Source of the DNA: Candidatus Scybalomonas excrementavium | GTDB lineage: Bacteria; Bacillota; Clostridia; Lachnospirales; Lachnospiraceae | Assembly (NCBI GenBank): GCA_017694765.1 | Contig: JADIML010000217.1 | Span: 1-11,202, forward strand | Direction: 5' to 3' | DNA length: 11,202 nucleotides | Shown: in pieces, positions 1 to 7,520 of the stretch | How positions within the stretch are numbered: position 1 is the first letter of the stretch | Layout of the letters: each line of letters begins with the position of its first letter | Notes under the pieces: model-generated | What the model saw: the letters and a program-made list of their open reading frames with translations, nothing else | Database searches by the model: none | What the model was told of the DNA's origin: nothing | Program-made: the position numbers and the translations under genes

Positions 1-814
1 TACCTCCAAAATCATTTTTTTCAACAACTCCTTTTCCCCAAAGTTTAACTGTAATCTTCTTTGCTCTATCTCCCGTATTTCCTTTAATTTTACTTTCCAC
101 CAAATACTCCCCCAACTTACGCTGTTCCCAATCGTGAGTAAATCCTTTAAAACGGAGTTCTGGAATATTTTTTGCATTTTTAGGAAACATCTTTTCAATC
201 ATCGATTTTTTAACATTTATAAGCTTATCGTACTTACGCTGATGAAGGGTGATGAGGTTATCGAGGTGCTCAAAATATATACCTATTACTTCTTGTTCTG
301 CTTTGGAAGACATTAAAACAGGGAAGTCAACAAGTATATTTTGGTTGAGGTGTTTTATCGTTCCACCAGTCGCTTTTTTATTAACATAATCCATTAAAAA
401 CGGTGCTTTGAGATATTGGAAAAGATACTTATTATCTACCTCCGTTTCGTCTTTAATTTCTACATTAAATACCCCAGCATTAAGAGTAGCAGGCATTGAT
501 AAACCTTGAACATAAGCCACTTTTCCAAGAGTTCCGTCCTTTGTAATCAAAATACTTCCATTCTTAATTTGAATGTGCTTATCCTGTTCATATCGTTCTC
601 GTTCTACAAAGTGACAACTAGAATAATTGATTGCTCCATCGTCAAAATCAGTTCCTGTAATGAGCATATAATCTCCACTATCCAAGAACTCAGATGTTCT
701 TAGATTTTGCCATCCAATTCTTGCGTGCATTGTTGCTACCTCTGAGAGCTTACGCTGTTCCCAATCTTCTGTAAATCCCTTAAAACGTATCTCTGGTTTT
801 CTTTTTTCTTCCAT
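1..814 (-). CDS. hsdS: Type I restriction-modification specificity subunit HsdS (partial, C-terminus beyond left edge)
   Basis: This is the DNA-recognition subunit of a type I restriction-modification complex; it directs HsdM (and HsdR) to a bipartite target. The frame is open from the ATG at 814 to the window edge, giving 271 residues of a protein usually near 400. Visible parts are an N-terminal PEIRFKGFTEDWEQRKL segment (residues 7-23), a first target-recognition domain with TKDGTLGKVA (91-100) and ATGGTIKHLNQ (148-158), a central conserved helix with LDNLITLHQRK (184-194) and KKSMIEKMFP, then a second PELRFKGFTHDWEQRKL (218-234) that opens the second recognition domain. The start lies one base after the hsdM stop (TGA-T-ATG), with only a weak GGGTGA ribosome site, so translation is probably coupled to hsdM. 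The family call is secure; the target sequence cannot be read from this. Confidence 0.94.
   Translation of the reverse strand, partial: MEEKRKPEIRFKGFTEDWEQRKLSEVATMHARIGWQNLRTSEFLDSGDYMLITGTDFDDGAINYSSCHFVERERYEQDKHIQIKNGSILITKDGTLGKVAYVQGLSMPATLNAGVFNVEIKDETEVDNKYLFQYLKAPFLMDYVNKKATGGTIKHLNQNILVDFPVLMSSKAEQEVIGIYFEHLDNLITLHQRKYDKLINVKKSMIEKMFPKNAKNIPELRFKGFTHDWEQRKLGEYLVESKIKGNTGDRAKKITVKLWGKGVVEKNDFGG
116..163 (-). repeat. hsdS internal direct repeat, copy 2 (start of second recognition domain)
   Basis: This 48-bp stretch matches 749-796 at 41 of 48 positions, with the first 18 bases (plus-strand reading) identical. It encodes the second PELRFKGFTHDWEQRKL segment of HsdS. Such repeats border the recognition domains in many Firmicutes HsdS proteins and can support recombination that swaps or deletes a domain. 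Confidence 0.85.
749..796 (-). repeat. hsdS internal direct repeat, copy 1 (N-terminal)
   Basis: This is the partner of the repeat at 116-163, in the same orientation and 633 bp away. It encodes PEIRFKGFTEDWEQRKL near the HsdS N-terminus. A shorter 9-bp match (cttacgctg) also occurs at 235-243, in the codons for the central HQRK segment. Confidence 0.85.
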
Positions 815-815
815 A

Positions 816-3386
816 TCATTCACCCATAAGTAGCGACTTGAATTCGCTAAGTCCTTTCTTATCAAATTCATTTCCTTCCAGTTCATCAATCATTGAGCAT
901 AATAGTTTCTCTGTTTCTTTTATTTCCTTTTCCAGTTCAAAGTAAGTCGTATCATATTTTTTATGGAGCTCTTGTATTTTTCCAACAAGAGAGTCAACTA
1001 CTGTATCTGGTAGCTTATGGAGATTTGTAATTAAAGATTCAATCCATTTTTTCTCAAGCAATACAAATACTTGTTCATCTGTCAGATTTTCTATTGTTTC
1101 TTTTGTCAATGCATGTAAGGCAATGCTATCCTTTTTAATTTGAGCCTTTAATTCTTTTTCTTCTTTTCCTAATCGTTCCACCTTCATTAACTTCTCTCGG
1201 AATTCAATCTCTTCTTCTGTTGTAGAACTTGCTTTTAATTCTTTTAATTTTTTTGTAACTTCTTTTGATACAAATGCGTCCTTTGCTTCATTTACTACAT
1301 CTGTTTCTTTTTCTTCTTCTGTCAATGATTCTAAAATTTCTTCATATTCTGATGGGATTGCTACCATTCTATCTTCTTTTTGCTTTAATGCTTGAAATTC
1401 TTCTTGTAGAAATATTTCCTGTGCTAATTCAAAAGGAATAATATGACCTTTCCAACCGTCTTGTACTTCTTGTTCCCTTCCTTCCTTTTTCTTAATAACA
1501 AGATTTGGATCAACCTTTTTTGTTACCTCAAATCCTTCTGTTTGAATCATTTCCAAATCTACTACTATTTTATTCCACTCATCATCTAGTAATTGATAGG
1601 CTTCATATGGATCAATGAGTGGTATCGATTGTAATCTCTCAAAAATCTCTTTGCATAAAATTGTTTCTTCTTGTGAAATTACAATATCATTCATTTTTTG
1701 TAGTAGTTCTATTTCTAGATACTCATAAAAACTGTGAAATGCGTTTTTAAATGTTTCTTCAAACTGAACCACATCTCTATGATTTTTAATCGCTTTCTTT
1801 ATGCCATCTACCACCAAATCAACATATGGAATTGTGCTATTTGAGAATAAATCATTTCTTAAATTTGGAAATGCACTCCAGTATTGATGCAACTCATCTA
1901 GCTCTGTTGTTGGAATCCCTCCAAACATAGAAGCATAAATATCCCAAGTTTCTGCCTTATCAGAAGAGTCTACATAACGTGGAATGTTAAGATTATAGTC
2001 ATTATTACGAATTTCTTCTCTGCTGACTACTCTTGAATATTTTACAATACTTTCTCTATGAATTACAGTATCTACAATTCTCTTAATATCAGAAGCTCTT
2101 AATTTATTATTCTTTCCTTCTTTTATAAACCCTTTTGAAGCATCAATAATTAAAACATCTGTATTTTTACGTTTTTGTTTTAAAATCATAATAATTGTAG
2201 GAATTCCCGTTCCAAAGAAAATGTTAGCTGGAAGTCCAATAATCGCATCAATATGATTATTCTCTATTAAATTTTGACGAATTGTACCTTCCTCTCCTCC
2301 ACGGAATAAGACTCCATGAGGTAATACAATTGTCATAAGACCATCTGATTTAATATGATATAAATCATGTAGTAAAAATGCATAATCTGCTTTTCCTTTT
2401 GGAGCCAAGCCAAATCTTGCGTAACGAGGATCTCCTTCTTTATTAGATGGATCCCATACTTGGGAGTATGGTGGATTCGATACAACAGCATCTACTCGCA
2501 ATGGTTCAAAGTTACTTGCATCATTTTCATCAACAAGTGGCCAATCTTCTTCTAATGTATCTGCATTTCTTGTAGATATATTTGCTGGTAAAATTCCACG
2601 CATTACTAAATTCATTCGTGTCAGATTATATGTATTTTCTTTTAATTCCTGTGCATAATAGTGAATATTATTTTTATTATTTACATATTTTTGGATACTA
2701 TCTCCAATATTAATAAGCAAAGAACCCGATCCACTTGTTGGATCATAAATCTTAATTTCATCTCTCTCCCTTAAATGATGTGCTACAATTTCAGACATCA
2801 GTATGGAAACTTCATGTGGCGTATAAAACTCCCCTGCTTTTTTTCCTGCATTTGCTGCAAACATACTAATTAAATATTCATAAATAAATCCAATCACATC
2901 ATAGTCTTGTTTTCCATCCATAGGAATATCTTTAATAAGCTGTAATAACCCGTTGATAGCCTTTGTCTGTGCTCCTGAAGTGTCACCGAGTTTACTAAGT
3001 CCTGTCTGCAATGTATCAAAAACTCCATCAAACAATCTTCGATACATTGGAGAAATCAAACGGCTAAATGCAGATAATGCATCTCGTACGTTGGCTACAT
3101 TAAACTCTCTTCCCATTGTAAGCCATGTAGAAAATAAATTTTCATATGCTATAAAATAACCTAGCTCCTCTTGTACATAAGAGACAAGCTCTGTATCTTC
3201 TTCCCTTAACATTTTGATGTCATCATCTGTAAACTCATTGTCTTTTAATCGTTTTACTTCTTGATCAGAAAGATATTTATAAAAAATAAATCCTAAAATA
3301 TAATCTTTATATTCATTCGCCTCTATTTTAGAACGCATTCTATTGGCTGATTCCCATATCTTATTTGCTAACTGTTGTTTATTCAT
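816..3386 (-). CDS. hsdM: Type I restriction-modification DNA methyltransferase subunit HsdM (N6-adenine), long form
   Basis: HsdM transfers a methyl group from S-adenosylmethionine to adenine N6 at the site chosen by HsdS, and is also needed by the restriction complex. The 856-residue product has the HsdM N-terminal helical domain (about 5-150), GEFYTP (185-190), the SAM-binding motif I DPTSGSGSLL (215-224), the catalytic motif IV NPPY (304-307) and the conserved YNLNIPRYV (464-472). The core is therefore complete. From about residue 480 it has a further 370 residues, Lys/Glu-rich and probably coiled coil after about 690, so it is much longer than the roughly 500-residue EcoKI-type subunits. 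I recall similar long HsdM proteins in Firmicutes, so this looks like a family variant and not a fusion. The ATG at 3386 follows AGGAAGGG (3397-3404) by 10 bases. It is the first gene of the operon and is followed by hsdS at one-base spacing. Confidence 0.96.
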   Translation of the reverse strand: MNKQQLANKIWESANRMRSKIEANEYKDYILGFIFYKYLSDQEVKRLKDNEFTDDDIKMLREEDTELVSYVQEELGYFIAYENLFSTWLTMGREFNVANVRDALSAFSRLISPMYRRLFDGVFDTLQTGLSKLGDTSGAQTKAINGLLQLIKDIPMDGKQDYDVIGFIYEYLISMFAANAGKKAGEFYTPHEVSILMSEIVAHHLRERDEIKIYDPTSGSGSLLINIGDSIQKYVNNKNNIHYYAQELKENTYNLTRMNLVMRGILPANISTRNADTLEEDWPLVDENDASNFEPLRVDAVVSNPPYSQVWDPSNKEGDPRYARFGLAPKGKADYAFLLHDLYHIKSDGLMTIVLPHGVLFRGGEEGTIRQNLIENNHIDAIIGLPANIFFGTGIPTIIMILKQKRKNTDVLIIDASKGFIKEGKNNKLRASDIKRIVDTVIHRESIVKYSRVVSREEIRNNDYNLNIPRYVDSSDKAETWDIYASMFGGIPTTELDELHQYWSAFPNLRNDLFSNSTIPYVDLVVDGIKKAIKNHRDVVQFEETFKNAFHSFYEYLEIELLQKMNDIVISQEETILCKEIFERLQSIPLIDPYEAYQLLDDEWNKIVVDLEMIQTEGFEVTKKVDPNLVIKKKEGREQEVQDGWKGHIIPFELAQEIFLQEEFQALKQKEDRMVAIPSEYEEILESLTEEEKETDVVNEAKDAFVSKEVTKKLKELKASSTTEEEIEFREKLMKVERLGKEEKELKAQIKKDSIALHALTKETIENLTDEQVFVLLEKKWIESLITNLHKLPDTVVDSLVGKIQELHKKYDTTYFELEKEIKETEKLLCSMIDELEGNEFDKKGLSEFKSLLMGE

Positions 3387-3493
3387 AATTTCTATGCCCT
3401 TCCTAGTCTGTATTGATATCTATTGCTTTATAAAGCCTTACTTTCTTTCATAACGAATATCTATATCCTGCTATTATATTATTTATTTGTATA

Positions 3494-3522
3494 ATCGTAT
3501 CACAATGTATTTATTTTATCAA
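3494..3522 (-). promoter_or_regulatory. Candidate sigma-A promoter for hsdM-hsdS
   Basis: On the minus strand TTGATA (3517-3522, 5 of 6 to consensus) and TACGAT (3494-3499, 4 of 6) are separated by exactly 17 bases. Transcription would start near 3487, about 100 bases upstream of the hsdM ATG. The surrounding DNA is very AT-rich, so chance matches are possible. Confidence 0.45.
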
Positions 3523-3610
3523 TTCATTGACTTTTCCCTTTATTGACATCTTCTCTCGGTTTTCTCTTACTTCATCTTTATTTTCTTTTATTCTTTAGAA
3601 AATAGAAAAT

Positions 3611-3664
3611 AAGAGCATTACCTTAACATACTCCTTCCTCTTTCTGTTAAATCATAATGCTCTT
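3611..3664 (-). terminator. Stem-loop after mltG, probable terminator
   Basis: Ten-base perfect arms AAGAGCATTA (3611-3620) and TAATGCTCTT (3655-3664) enclose a second inverted repeat, TTAACA (3623-3628) with TGTTAA (3645-3650). It begins 9 bases after the mltG stop. On the minus strand the stem is followed by a T-rich but interrupted tail (ATTTTCTATTTTC). The 16-base apical loop is nearly pure purine on that strand and contains AGGAAGGAG. The U-tract is stronger in the plus-strand direction, so it may act in both directions. Confidence 0.6.
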
Positions 3665-3672
3665 TTTCTCTT

Positions 3673-4719
3673 TTATTCTTTTTTTATTCTCGTGTCTTCA
3701 TGCTCTTCATATGTTTTTGTAAAAATATGTTTTCCATCGCTTGTTCCATCTGTATGATAAAATAAATAGTCATGTTTTTCTGGTGCAAGGGCTGCTTTTA
3801 TAGAAGCTAATCCCGGATTACAGATAGGTCCGATTGGAAGCCCATAATTTTCATACGTATTATAAGGCGAATCAATTTCTAAATCCTTATATAACACTTG
3901 ATTGACATCATACATCCCTTCCGTCAACGGATAAAGTACCGTCGGACACATTTGTAACTTCATATCAATTTTTAAACGATTATAAATAACCCCTGAGATA
4001 GTTGGTCTTTCTTCATCTAATTTTGCTTCTCGCTCAATAATCGATGCTATCGTAATCATATTATATAATCCTTGTTCAGATTTCTCAATTTTTTCTAATT
4101 CCTCTGTACCCACTTGATTCACAAAGGCTTGTAACATATCCTTTACAATCACGCTGGCTTTTGTACCAGCTTCCCATTTATAAGTAGCCGGAAATAAAAA
4201 TCCCTGTAACACATAATCCACGTCTTCTGGAACTTCTAAATCTTTTAAGAATGTAAAGTCATAATCCAATGTATTGGCAGCCTCTAAAAATTCTTCTTTC
4301 GAACAAACACCTTTATCCTCTAAACGTTGTGCGATCATTTGTATCGTATATCCTTCTGGGATTACAACTTTAATCATCCCATTATCGCCTTCTCCCTCTG
4401 CAATCGTTTTGAGTATATCTAACAAACTCATCCCTTCATGAAGGGTAAACGTTCCATAGCGAAGTTTACTTCCGTATTCTGTCTTTTTCGCTTTCATAGT
4501 AAAAGCTAACTCATATTGAATTAATCCTTTTTCTTTTAAAATTTTGGCAATGCCTTTTGTGCTTGTCCCTTTTTCAATTACAATTTCAACTTCTTCTCCA
4601 TCGATTGATTCATCATTGCTATACTCTTTATAAAATCCGATTGCTTTTGTTCCAAGAAATATAGCACCAGCTAATATAATAACAAGTAAAATCAATCGAA
4701 TGACTCTTCCTATTTTCAT
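3673..4719 (-). CDS. mltG: Endolytic murein transglycosylase MltG (YceG family)
   Basis: MltG cleaves nascent peptidoglycan strands at the outer face of the cytoplasmic membrane and is thought to set glycan-chain length. The 348-residue protein has a short basic N-terminus, one membrane anchor (about 8-27), a LysM-like segment (about 45-105, GTSTKGIAKILKEKGL) and the YceG catalytic domain. The catalytic glutamate is E229 in ASIIEREA (225-232), matching E218 of the E. coli enzyme. Other family signatures are GFLFPATY (173-180), DSPYNTY (283-289), GLPIGPICNPG (293-303) and the C-terminal YLFYHTDGTSDGKHIF. The length is normal. The ATG at 4719 is preceded by AGAGG about 6 bases upstream. It is divergent from the acetyltransferase gene and lies upstream of the hsdM operon with its own terminator, so it is probably monocistronic. 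Confidence 0.96.
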   Translation of the reverse strand: MKIGRVIRLILLVIILAGAIFLGTKAIGFYKEYSNDESIDGEEVEIVIEKGTSTKGIAKILKEKGLIQYELAFTMKAKKTEYGSKLRYGTFTLHEGMSLLDILKTIAEGEGDNGMIKVVIPEGYTIQMIAQRLEDKGVCSKEEFLEAANTLDYDFTFLKDLEVPEDVDYVLQGFLFPATYKWEAGTKASVIVKDMLQAFVNQVGTEELEKIEKSEQGLYNMITIASIIEREAKLDEERPTISGVIYNRLKIDMKLQMCPTVLYPLTEGMYDVNQVLYKDLEIDSPYNTYENYGLPIGPICNPGLASIKAALAPEKHDYLFYHTDGTSDGKHIFTKTYEEHEDTRIKKE

Positions 4720-4816
4720 TTCGTACCTCTTTCTTCTTTCCTCAATTGTGTTATAATTTCTTCATTTTTTAATTTCTTAATTTTGATTACGTTGTTTCGA
4801 TATATCTATTGTATTT

Positions 4817-4845
4817 ATTATACCATAATTCGTGCTTTTTCCCAT
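4817..4845 (-). promoter_or_regulatory. Candidate extended -10 promoter for mltG
   Basis: On the minus strand a consensus TATAAT (4817-4822) is preceded by TGG, forming an extended -10 element. At 17 bases upstream the hexamer is ATGGGA (4840-4845), a poor -35, which an extended -10 can tolerate. The predicted start near 4810 would give a leader of about 90 bases. Confidence 0.5.
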
Positions 4846-4877
4846 AATAAATTTCTTACAATCTTTATAATTTTTTC

Positions 4878-4886
4878 TGCTATAAT
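4878..4886 (+). promoter_or_regulatory. Candidate extended -10 promoter for the acetyltransferase gene
   Basis: TGCTATAAT on the plus strand is an exact extended -10 element (TGn plus TATAAT). No good -35 lies at 16-18 bases; CTTACA at 4855-4860 is 20 bases away. Transcription would start near 4893, about 100 bases before the ATG at 4997. With the mltG promoter it makes this 277-bp gap (4720-4996) a divergent promoter region. Confidence 0.45.
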
Positions 4887-4996
4887 AATTTTGTTTCCTC
4901 TTATTACCCACACAAAAAGCAACAAGCATCCTATGAAGTTACATTCTCTCATACTTTGTGATTTTTATATACATAAATATTTGAAAGGAGCTTTTC

Positions 4997-5944
4997 ATGT
5001 ATCTTCCAACGACTATTTTTTTATATATGACTCGCTTTTCCATTAATGAAGTCATTCAGCATGTAAAAGCAATTCCATCTATCAACACTTGTACTCTTAT
5101 TTCTTTAGAAACGAAAAAACAACTGTTAAACTTTCATCAACAATCTAAAAATTTTTGTGCTTCAGATTCGATGTTAATTACAGATGCCGATTTTTTCCTA
5201 TCCAAGAGCCCTGCATCTATTTTTCCCAAAATACCTCCTTTTCATGCAAGTACACAAACTCCTTCTACACTCCCTCTTCCTACTCTTGGCATTTTTAAGG
5301 ATAATGAGCTACCGAGTCTATCCTCTGATTTTTCCAAAATCCCTTACATTTTTGAAGGAATTCAGGCTATTACAGAAGAAAATCTTTCCTTTGTCTTTTG
5401 CCGCTTTCACAAACTCCCACTTATAGTTTTAGAGACAGAGCGTTTACAACTTCGAGAATGGTCTCTAACCGATGAACACGATTTTTTTGATCTCTATCAA
5501 AGTTTTCCTGTATCGGATCAATTACATTGTCCTGCTAAAACAAGAGAAGAAGTCCCTTCCTTTCTCTCTTCTTATATTCACGGCGCCTATGAATTTTATG
5601 GACATGGTTTATGGTGTATCATTGAAAAACACACTCTCTCTGTCATTGGACAATGTGGTATTGAATATAAAGAACGAAATGGAGTTTCTCGTTATGAGCT
5701 ACAATATATGATTACCCCTCCTGCCCAACAAAAAGGCTATGGTTTTGAAATTTGTCAAGCAGTATGCAACTATGCAAGGAAAGAGCTTTCTATCCCTGAA
5801 CTTTTTGCACTTATATTGCCCCATAATGCCCGCTCCATTCAGCTGATACAAAAGTTAGGATTTCATTTAGAGGAAGAAATAGATATAGACGGTCAAACTA
5901 CACTTTTATATAAGATTTGCTTTCCACATGATTTTTCGCTATAA
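4997..5944 (+). CDS. GNAT family N-acetyltransferase with an N-terminal accessory domain
   Basis: The C-terminal half (about 143-310) is a GNAT acetyltransferase that would move an acetyl group from acetyl-CoA to an amine. It starts with ETERLQLREW (146-155), has the acetyl-CoA pyrophosphate loop QQKGYG (244-249), and ends with NARSIQLIQKLGF (277-289). This resembles RimJ/RimL-type enzymes, but the substrate is unknown. The first 140 residues are a separate domain with SMLITDAD (58-65) and IPYIFEGI (115-122) and a conserved-looking junction FCRFHKLP (134-141). From memory, anaerobic Firmicutes carry GNAT proteins with a degenerate HAD-like N-terminal domain and this RFH-LP junction; that assignment is inference. 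The ATG follows AAAGGAG (4984-4990) by 6 bases. No clear terminator separates it from ppiB, so some readthrough is possible. Confidence 0.88.
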   Translation: MYLPTTIFLYMTRFSINEVIQHVKAIPSINTCTLISLETKKQLLNFHQQSKNFCASDSMLITDADFFLSKSPASIFPKIPPFHASTQTPSTLPLPTLGIFKDNELPSLSSDFSKIPYIFEGIQAITEENLSFVFCRFHKLPLIVLETERLQLREWSLTDEHDFFDLYQSFPVSDQLHCPAKTREEVPSFLSSYIHGAYEFYGHGLWCIIEKHTLSVIGQCGIEYKERNGVSRYELQYMITPPAQQKGYGFEICQAVCNYARKELSIPELFALILPHNARSIQLIQKLGFHLEEEIDIDGQTTLLYKICFPHDFSL

Positions 5945-5945
5945 T
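5917..5945 (+). promoter_or_regulatory. Candidate sigma-A promoter for ppiB
   Basis: TTGCTT (5917-5922) and a consensus TATAAT (5940-5945) are 17 bases apart and overlap the last codons of the acetyltransferase gene. The start would fall near 5952, giving a leader of about 78 bases. The -35 matches consensus only in TTG, so this is moderate evidence. Confidence 0.5.
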
Positions 5946-6029
5946 AAGAAATATGGAGAAAGAGACGTTTGGAATTTCTCACATTCACAAACTATGTGAA
6001 AATAAAAGGATTGAAAGGAAGATTTACAA

Positions 6030-6551
6030 ATGGCACAAAACCCAGTTGTTACAATTACAATGGAAAATGGCGATGTGATCAAAGCGGAATTATATCCAGC
6101 AATCGCCCCAAATACAGTCAATAACTTTATTAGCTTAGTACAAAAAGGCTATTATAACGGTTTAATTTTCCACCGTGTTATTGAAAACTTTATGATTCAA
6201 GGAGGATGTCCAGAAGGCTCTGGTATGGGTGGCCCTGGATATTCTATCAAAGGGGAATTCAACCAAAACGGATTTACAAATCAATTAAAACACACTCCAG
6301 GTGTTCTTTCTATGGCTCGTTCTATGATGCCTGACTCTGCTGGTTCTCAATTCTTTATCATGCACAAAACATCTCCACACTTAGATGGAGCATATGCAGC
6401 ATTTGGGAAAGTAATCGATGGTATGGATGTTGTAAATACAATTGCTACAACAAAAACAACTTACGGAGATCGTCCAGTAGAAGAACAAAAAATTAAATCT
6501 ATGACAGTTGAATTATTTGGTGAAACTTATCCAGAACCAGAAACTGTATAA
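6030..6551 (+). CDS. ppiB: Cyclophilin-type peptidyl-prolyl cis-trans isomerase (cytoplasmic)
   Basis: This enzyme speeds cis-trans isomerisation of X-Pro bonds during protein folding. The 173-residue protein is a single cyclophilin domain with no signal peptide, so it should act in the cytoplasm. Signatures are FHRVIENFMIQGG (47-59), containing the catalytic arginine R49 plus F54 and Q57, then GVLSMAR (91-97), SAGSQFFI (103-110) and LDGAYAAFGKV (118-128). These correspond to R55, F60, Q63 and F113 of human cyclophilin A, so the active site is intact. Leucine occupies the position of the cyclosporin-contacting tryptophan, as in many bacterial members. AAAGGAAG (6014-6021) lies 8 bases before the ATG. 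A long hairpin follows 5 bases after the stop. Confidence 0.97.
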   Translation: MAQNPVVTITMENGDVIKAELYPAIAPNTVNNFISLVQKGYYNGLIFHRVIENFMIQGGCPEGSGMGGPGYSIKGEFNQNGFTNQLKHTPGVLSMARSMMPDSAGSQFFIMHKTSPHLDGAYAAFGKVIDGMDVVNTIATTKTTYGDRPVEEQKIKSMTVELFGETYPEPETV

Positions 6552-6556
6552 AATGC

Positions 6557-6603
6557 AAGGGACTTTCGCACCAATACAATGGTATAATGAGCGAAAGTCC
6601 CTT
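6557..6603 (+). terminator. Long hairpin after ppiB, probable terminator
   Basis: Perfect 13-base arms AAGGGACTTTCGC (6557-6569) and GCGAAAGTCCCTT (6591-6603) enclose a 21-base loop with a small inner ACCA/TGGT pairing. It starts just after the ppiB stop. The following tail ATCTTTAT is a poor U-tract, so termination may be incomplete. Confidence 0.65.
6580..6588 (+). promoter_or_regulatory. Candidate extended -10 promoter for the HAD phosphatase gene, inside the ppiB hairpin
   Basis: TGGTATAAT is an exact extended -10 element and lies in the loop of the 6557-6603 hairpin. Transcription would start near 6595, within the 3' arm, about 37 bases before the HAD ATG. No good -35 is visible (GGACTT at 6560-6565). 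Confidence 0.45.
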
Positions 6604-6631
6604 ATCTTTATAACACAAAAGGAGGATTTTT

Positions 6632-7423
6632 ATGGAACGTAAAATGATTTTTTTCGATATTGATGGTACTCTTGTTCCTGAATATACAAATACGATTCCC
6701 GAATCGGCACAAACTGCCATTAAACAAGCAATGGAAAATGGTCATCTTGCTTTTATTAATAGTGGAAGAACATTAATTAATATCCATGAAGATATTAAAA
6801 AACTTGGTTTTTCCGGTTACTGTTGTGGATGTGGTACTGAAATTTATTTAGGGGAAGAACCACTTTATTTCTTTCAACTTGATCAAGAATCTTGTTATGA
6901 GATAGCCTCTTACTTTTTGGAACACAGTTTAACAGCTCTCTTTGAAGGAACCGACAGTCTTCATTCCTGTGGTTCTATTGAAGATCACCGTAATATGGCG
7001 GAGTTTGGAAAGACACTTGGTGTTCCCCTCCACCCAATTCATTCCAAAGAAGACATTGGAAAAATCTCTTTTACAAAAATGGTTTATTGGAAACCATCCC
7101 ATATGCCAGAATCGGAAGTTCAAGAATTTCTTTCCAAATGGTTTTCCATTATTGATCGAGGTAACGGAATGAGAGAAGCTGTTCCTGCCAATCATTCAAA
7201 AGCAACCGCTATTCAATATTTATGCGATCATTTTCAGATTCCACTGGAAAATTGCTATGCCATTGGTGATAGTACCAACGATTTGCCAATGCTTGAATAT
7301 GTTCCTCATGCCATCGCTATGGGAGTATCCATGAAAGAAATATTGCCATATGTGGAATATCAGACAGATACAGTAGAAAATGATGGTATTGTAAAAGCCT
7401 TAAAACACTATCATATTATTTAA
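6632..7423 (+). CDS. Cof-type HAD-IIB family hydrolase (sugar-phosphate or cofactor phosphatase)
   Basis: This is a magnesium-dependent phosphatase of the Cof/YbiV-like HAD subfamily IIB, acting on small phosphorylated metabolites; the substrate cannot be predicted. The 263-residue protein has all HAD motifs: motif I DIDGTL (D9 nucleophile, D11 acid/base), motif II NSGRT (S44), motif III lysine K190 in SKATAIQYL, and motif IV GDSTND (D213 and D217 for metal). The segment between motifs II and III (about 80-185) forms the IIB cap. The length is typical. The start is well supported by AAAAGGAGG ending 6 bases before the ATG. It lies downstream of ppiB, probably with its own promoter in the hairpin loop, and converges on the hydrogenase-rubrerythrin frame. 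Confidence 0.93.
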   Translation: MERKMIFFDIDGTLVPEYTNTIPESAQTAIKQAMENGHLAFINSGRTLINIHEDIKKLGFSGYCCGCGTEIYLGEEPLYFFQLDQESCYEIASYFLEHSLTALFEGTDSLHSCGSIEDHRNMAEFGKTLGVPLHPIHSKEDIGKISFTKMVYWKPSHMPESEVQEFLSKWFSIIDRGNGMREAVPANHSKATAIQYLCDHFQIPLENCYAIGDSTNDLPMLEYVPHAIAMGVSMKEILPYVEYQTDTVENDGIVKALKHYHII

Positions 7424-7520
7424 GCGAAATCTTATAAAATATGCTGTTTCTTACAAAGTCCCCGTTCAATAATAAAATGTGCGCCTAGCACTCTTGGCGA
7501 CGTTACGTCACTTCTGAGAT
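7424..7520. other. Structured intergenic segment of unknown role
   Basis: These 97 bases separate the HAD stop from the shared terminator and are richer in G+C than nearby intergenic DNA. They contain a GTGC-gccta-GCAC hairpin (7479-7491), an alternative CGCC/GGCG pairing (7482-7485 with 7496-7499) and a palindrome GACGT-T-ACGTC (7499-7509). GCTGTTT (7443-7449) could also pair with AAACAGC (7524-7530), the left arm of the terminator. No convincing reading frame was seen. It could be a 3' UTR element, a small RNA or a dispersed repeat. Confidence 0.4.

Noticed and set aside
134..703. Two short plus-strand frames (134-316 and 506-703)
   Set aside because: Both are antisense to hsdS, whose protein sequence is clearly conserved, and neither has a ribosome site.
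4783..5046. 87-codon plus-strand frame with hydrophobic stretches in the mltG/acetyltransferase gap
   Set aside because: It overlaps both promoter candidates, lacks a ribosome site, has AT-rich chance composition and runs into the well-supported acetyltransferase start in another frame.
5184..5711. Short plus-strand frames (5184-5426, 5472-5711) inside the acetyltransferase gene
   Set aside because: They are out-of-frame shadows of a gene with clear GNAT motifs.
5946..6008. Terminator between the acetyltransferase and ppiB
   Set aside because: The best inverted repeat (TCACAT/ATGTGA) has only 6 bp and no U-tract.
6929..7195. Overlapping frames on both strands within the HAD gene
   Set aside because: All HAD motifs lie in the 6632-7423 frame; these are shadows.
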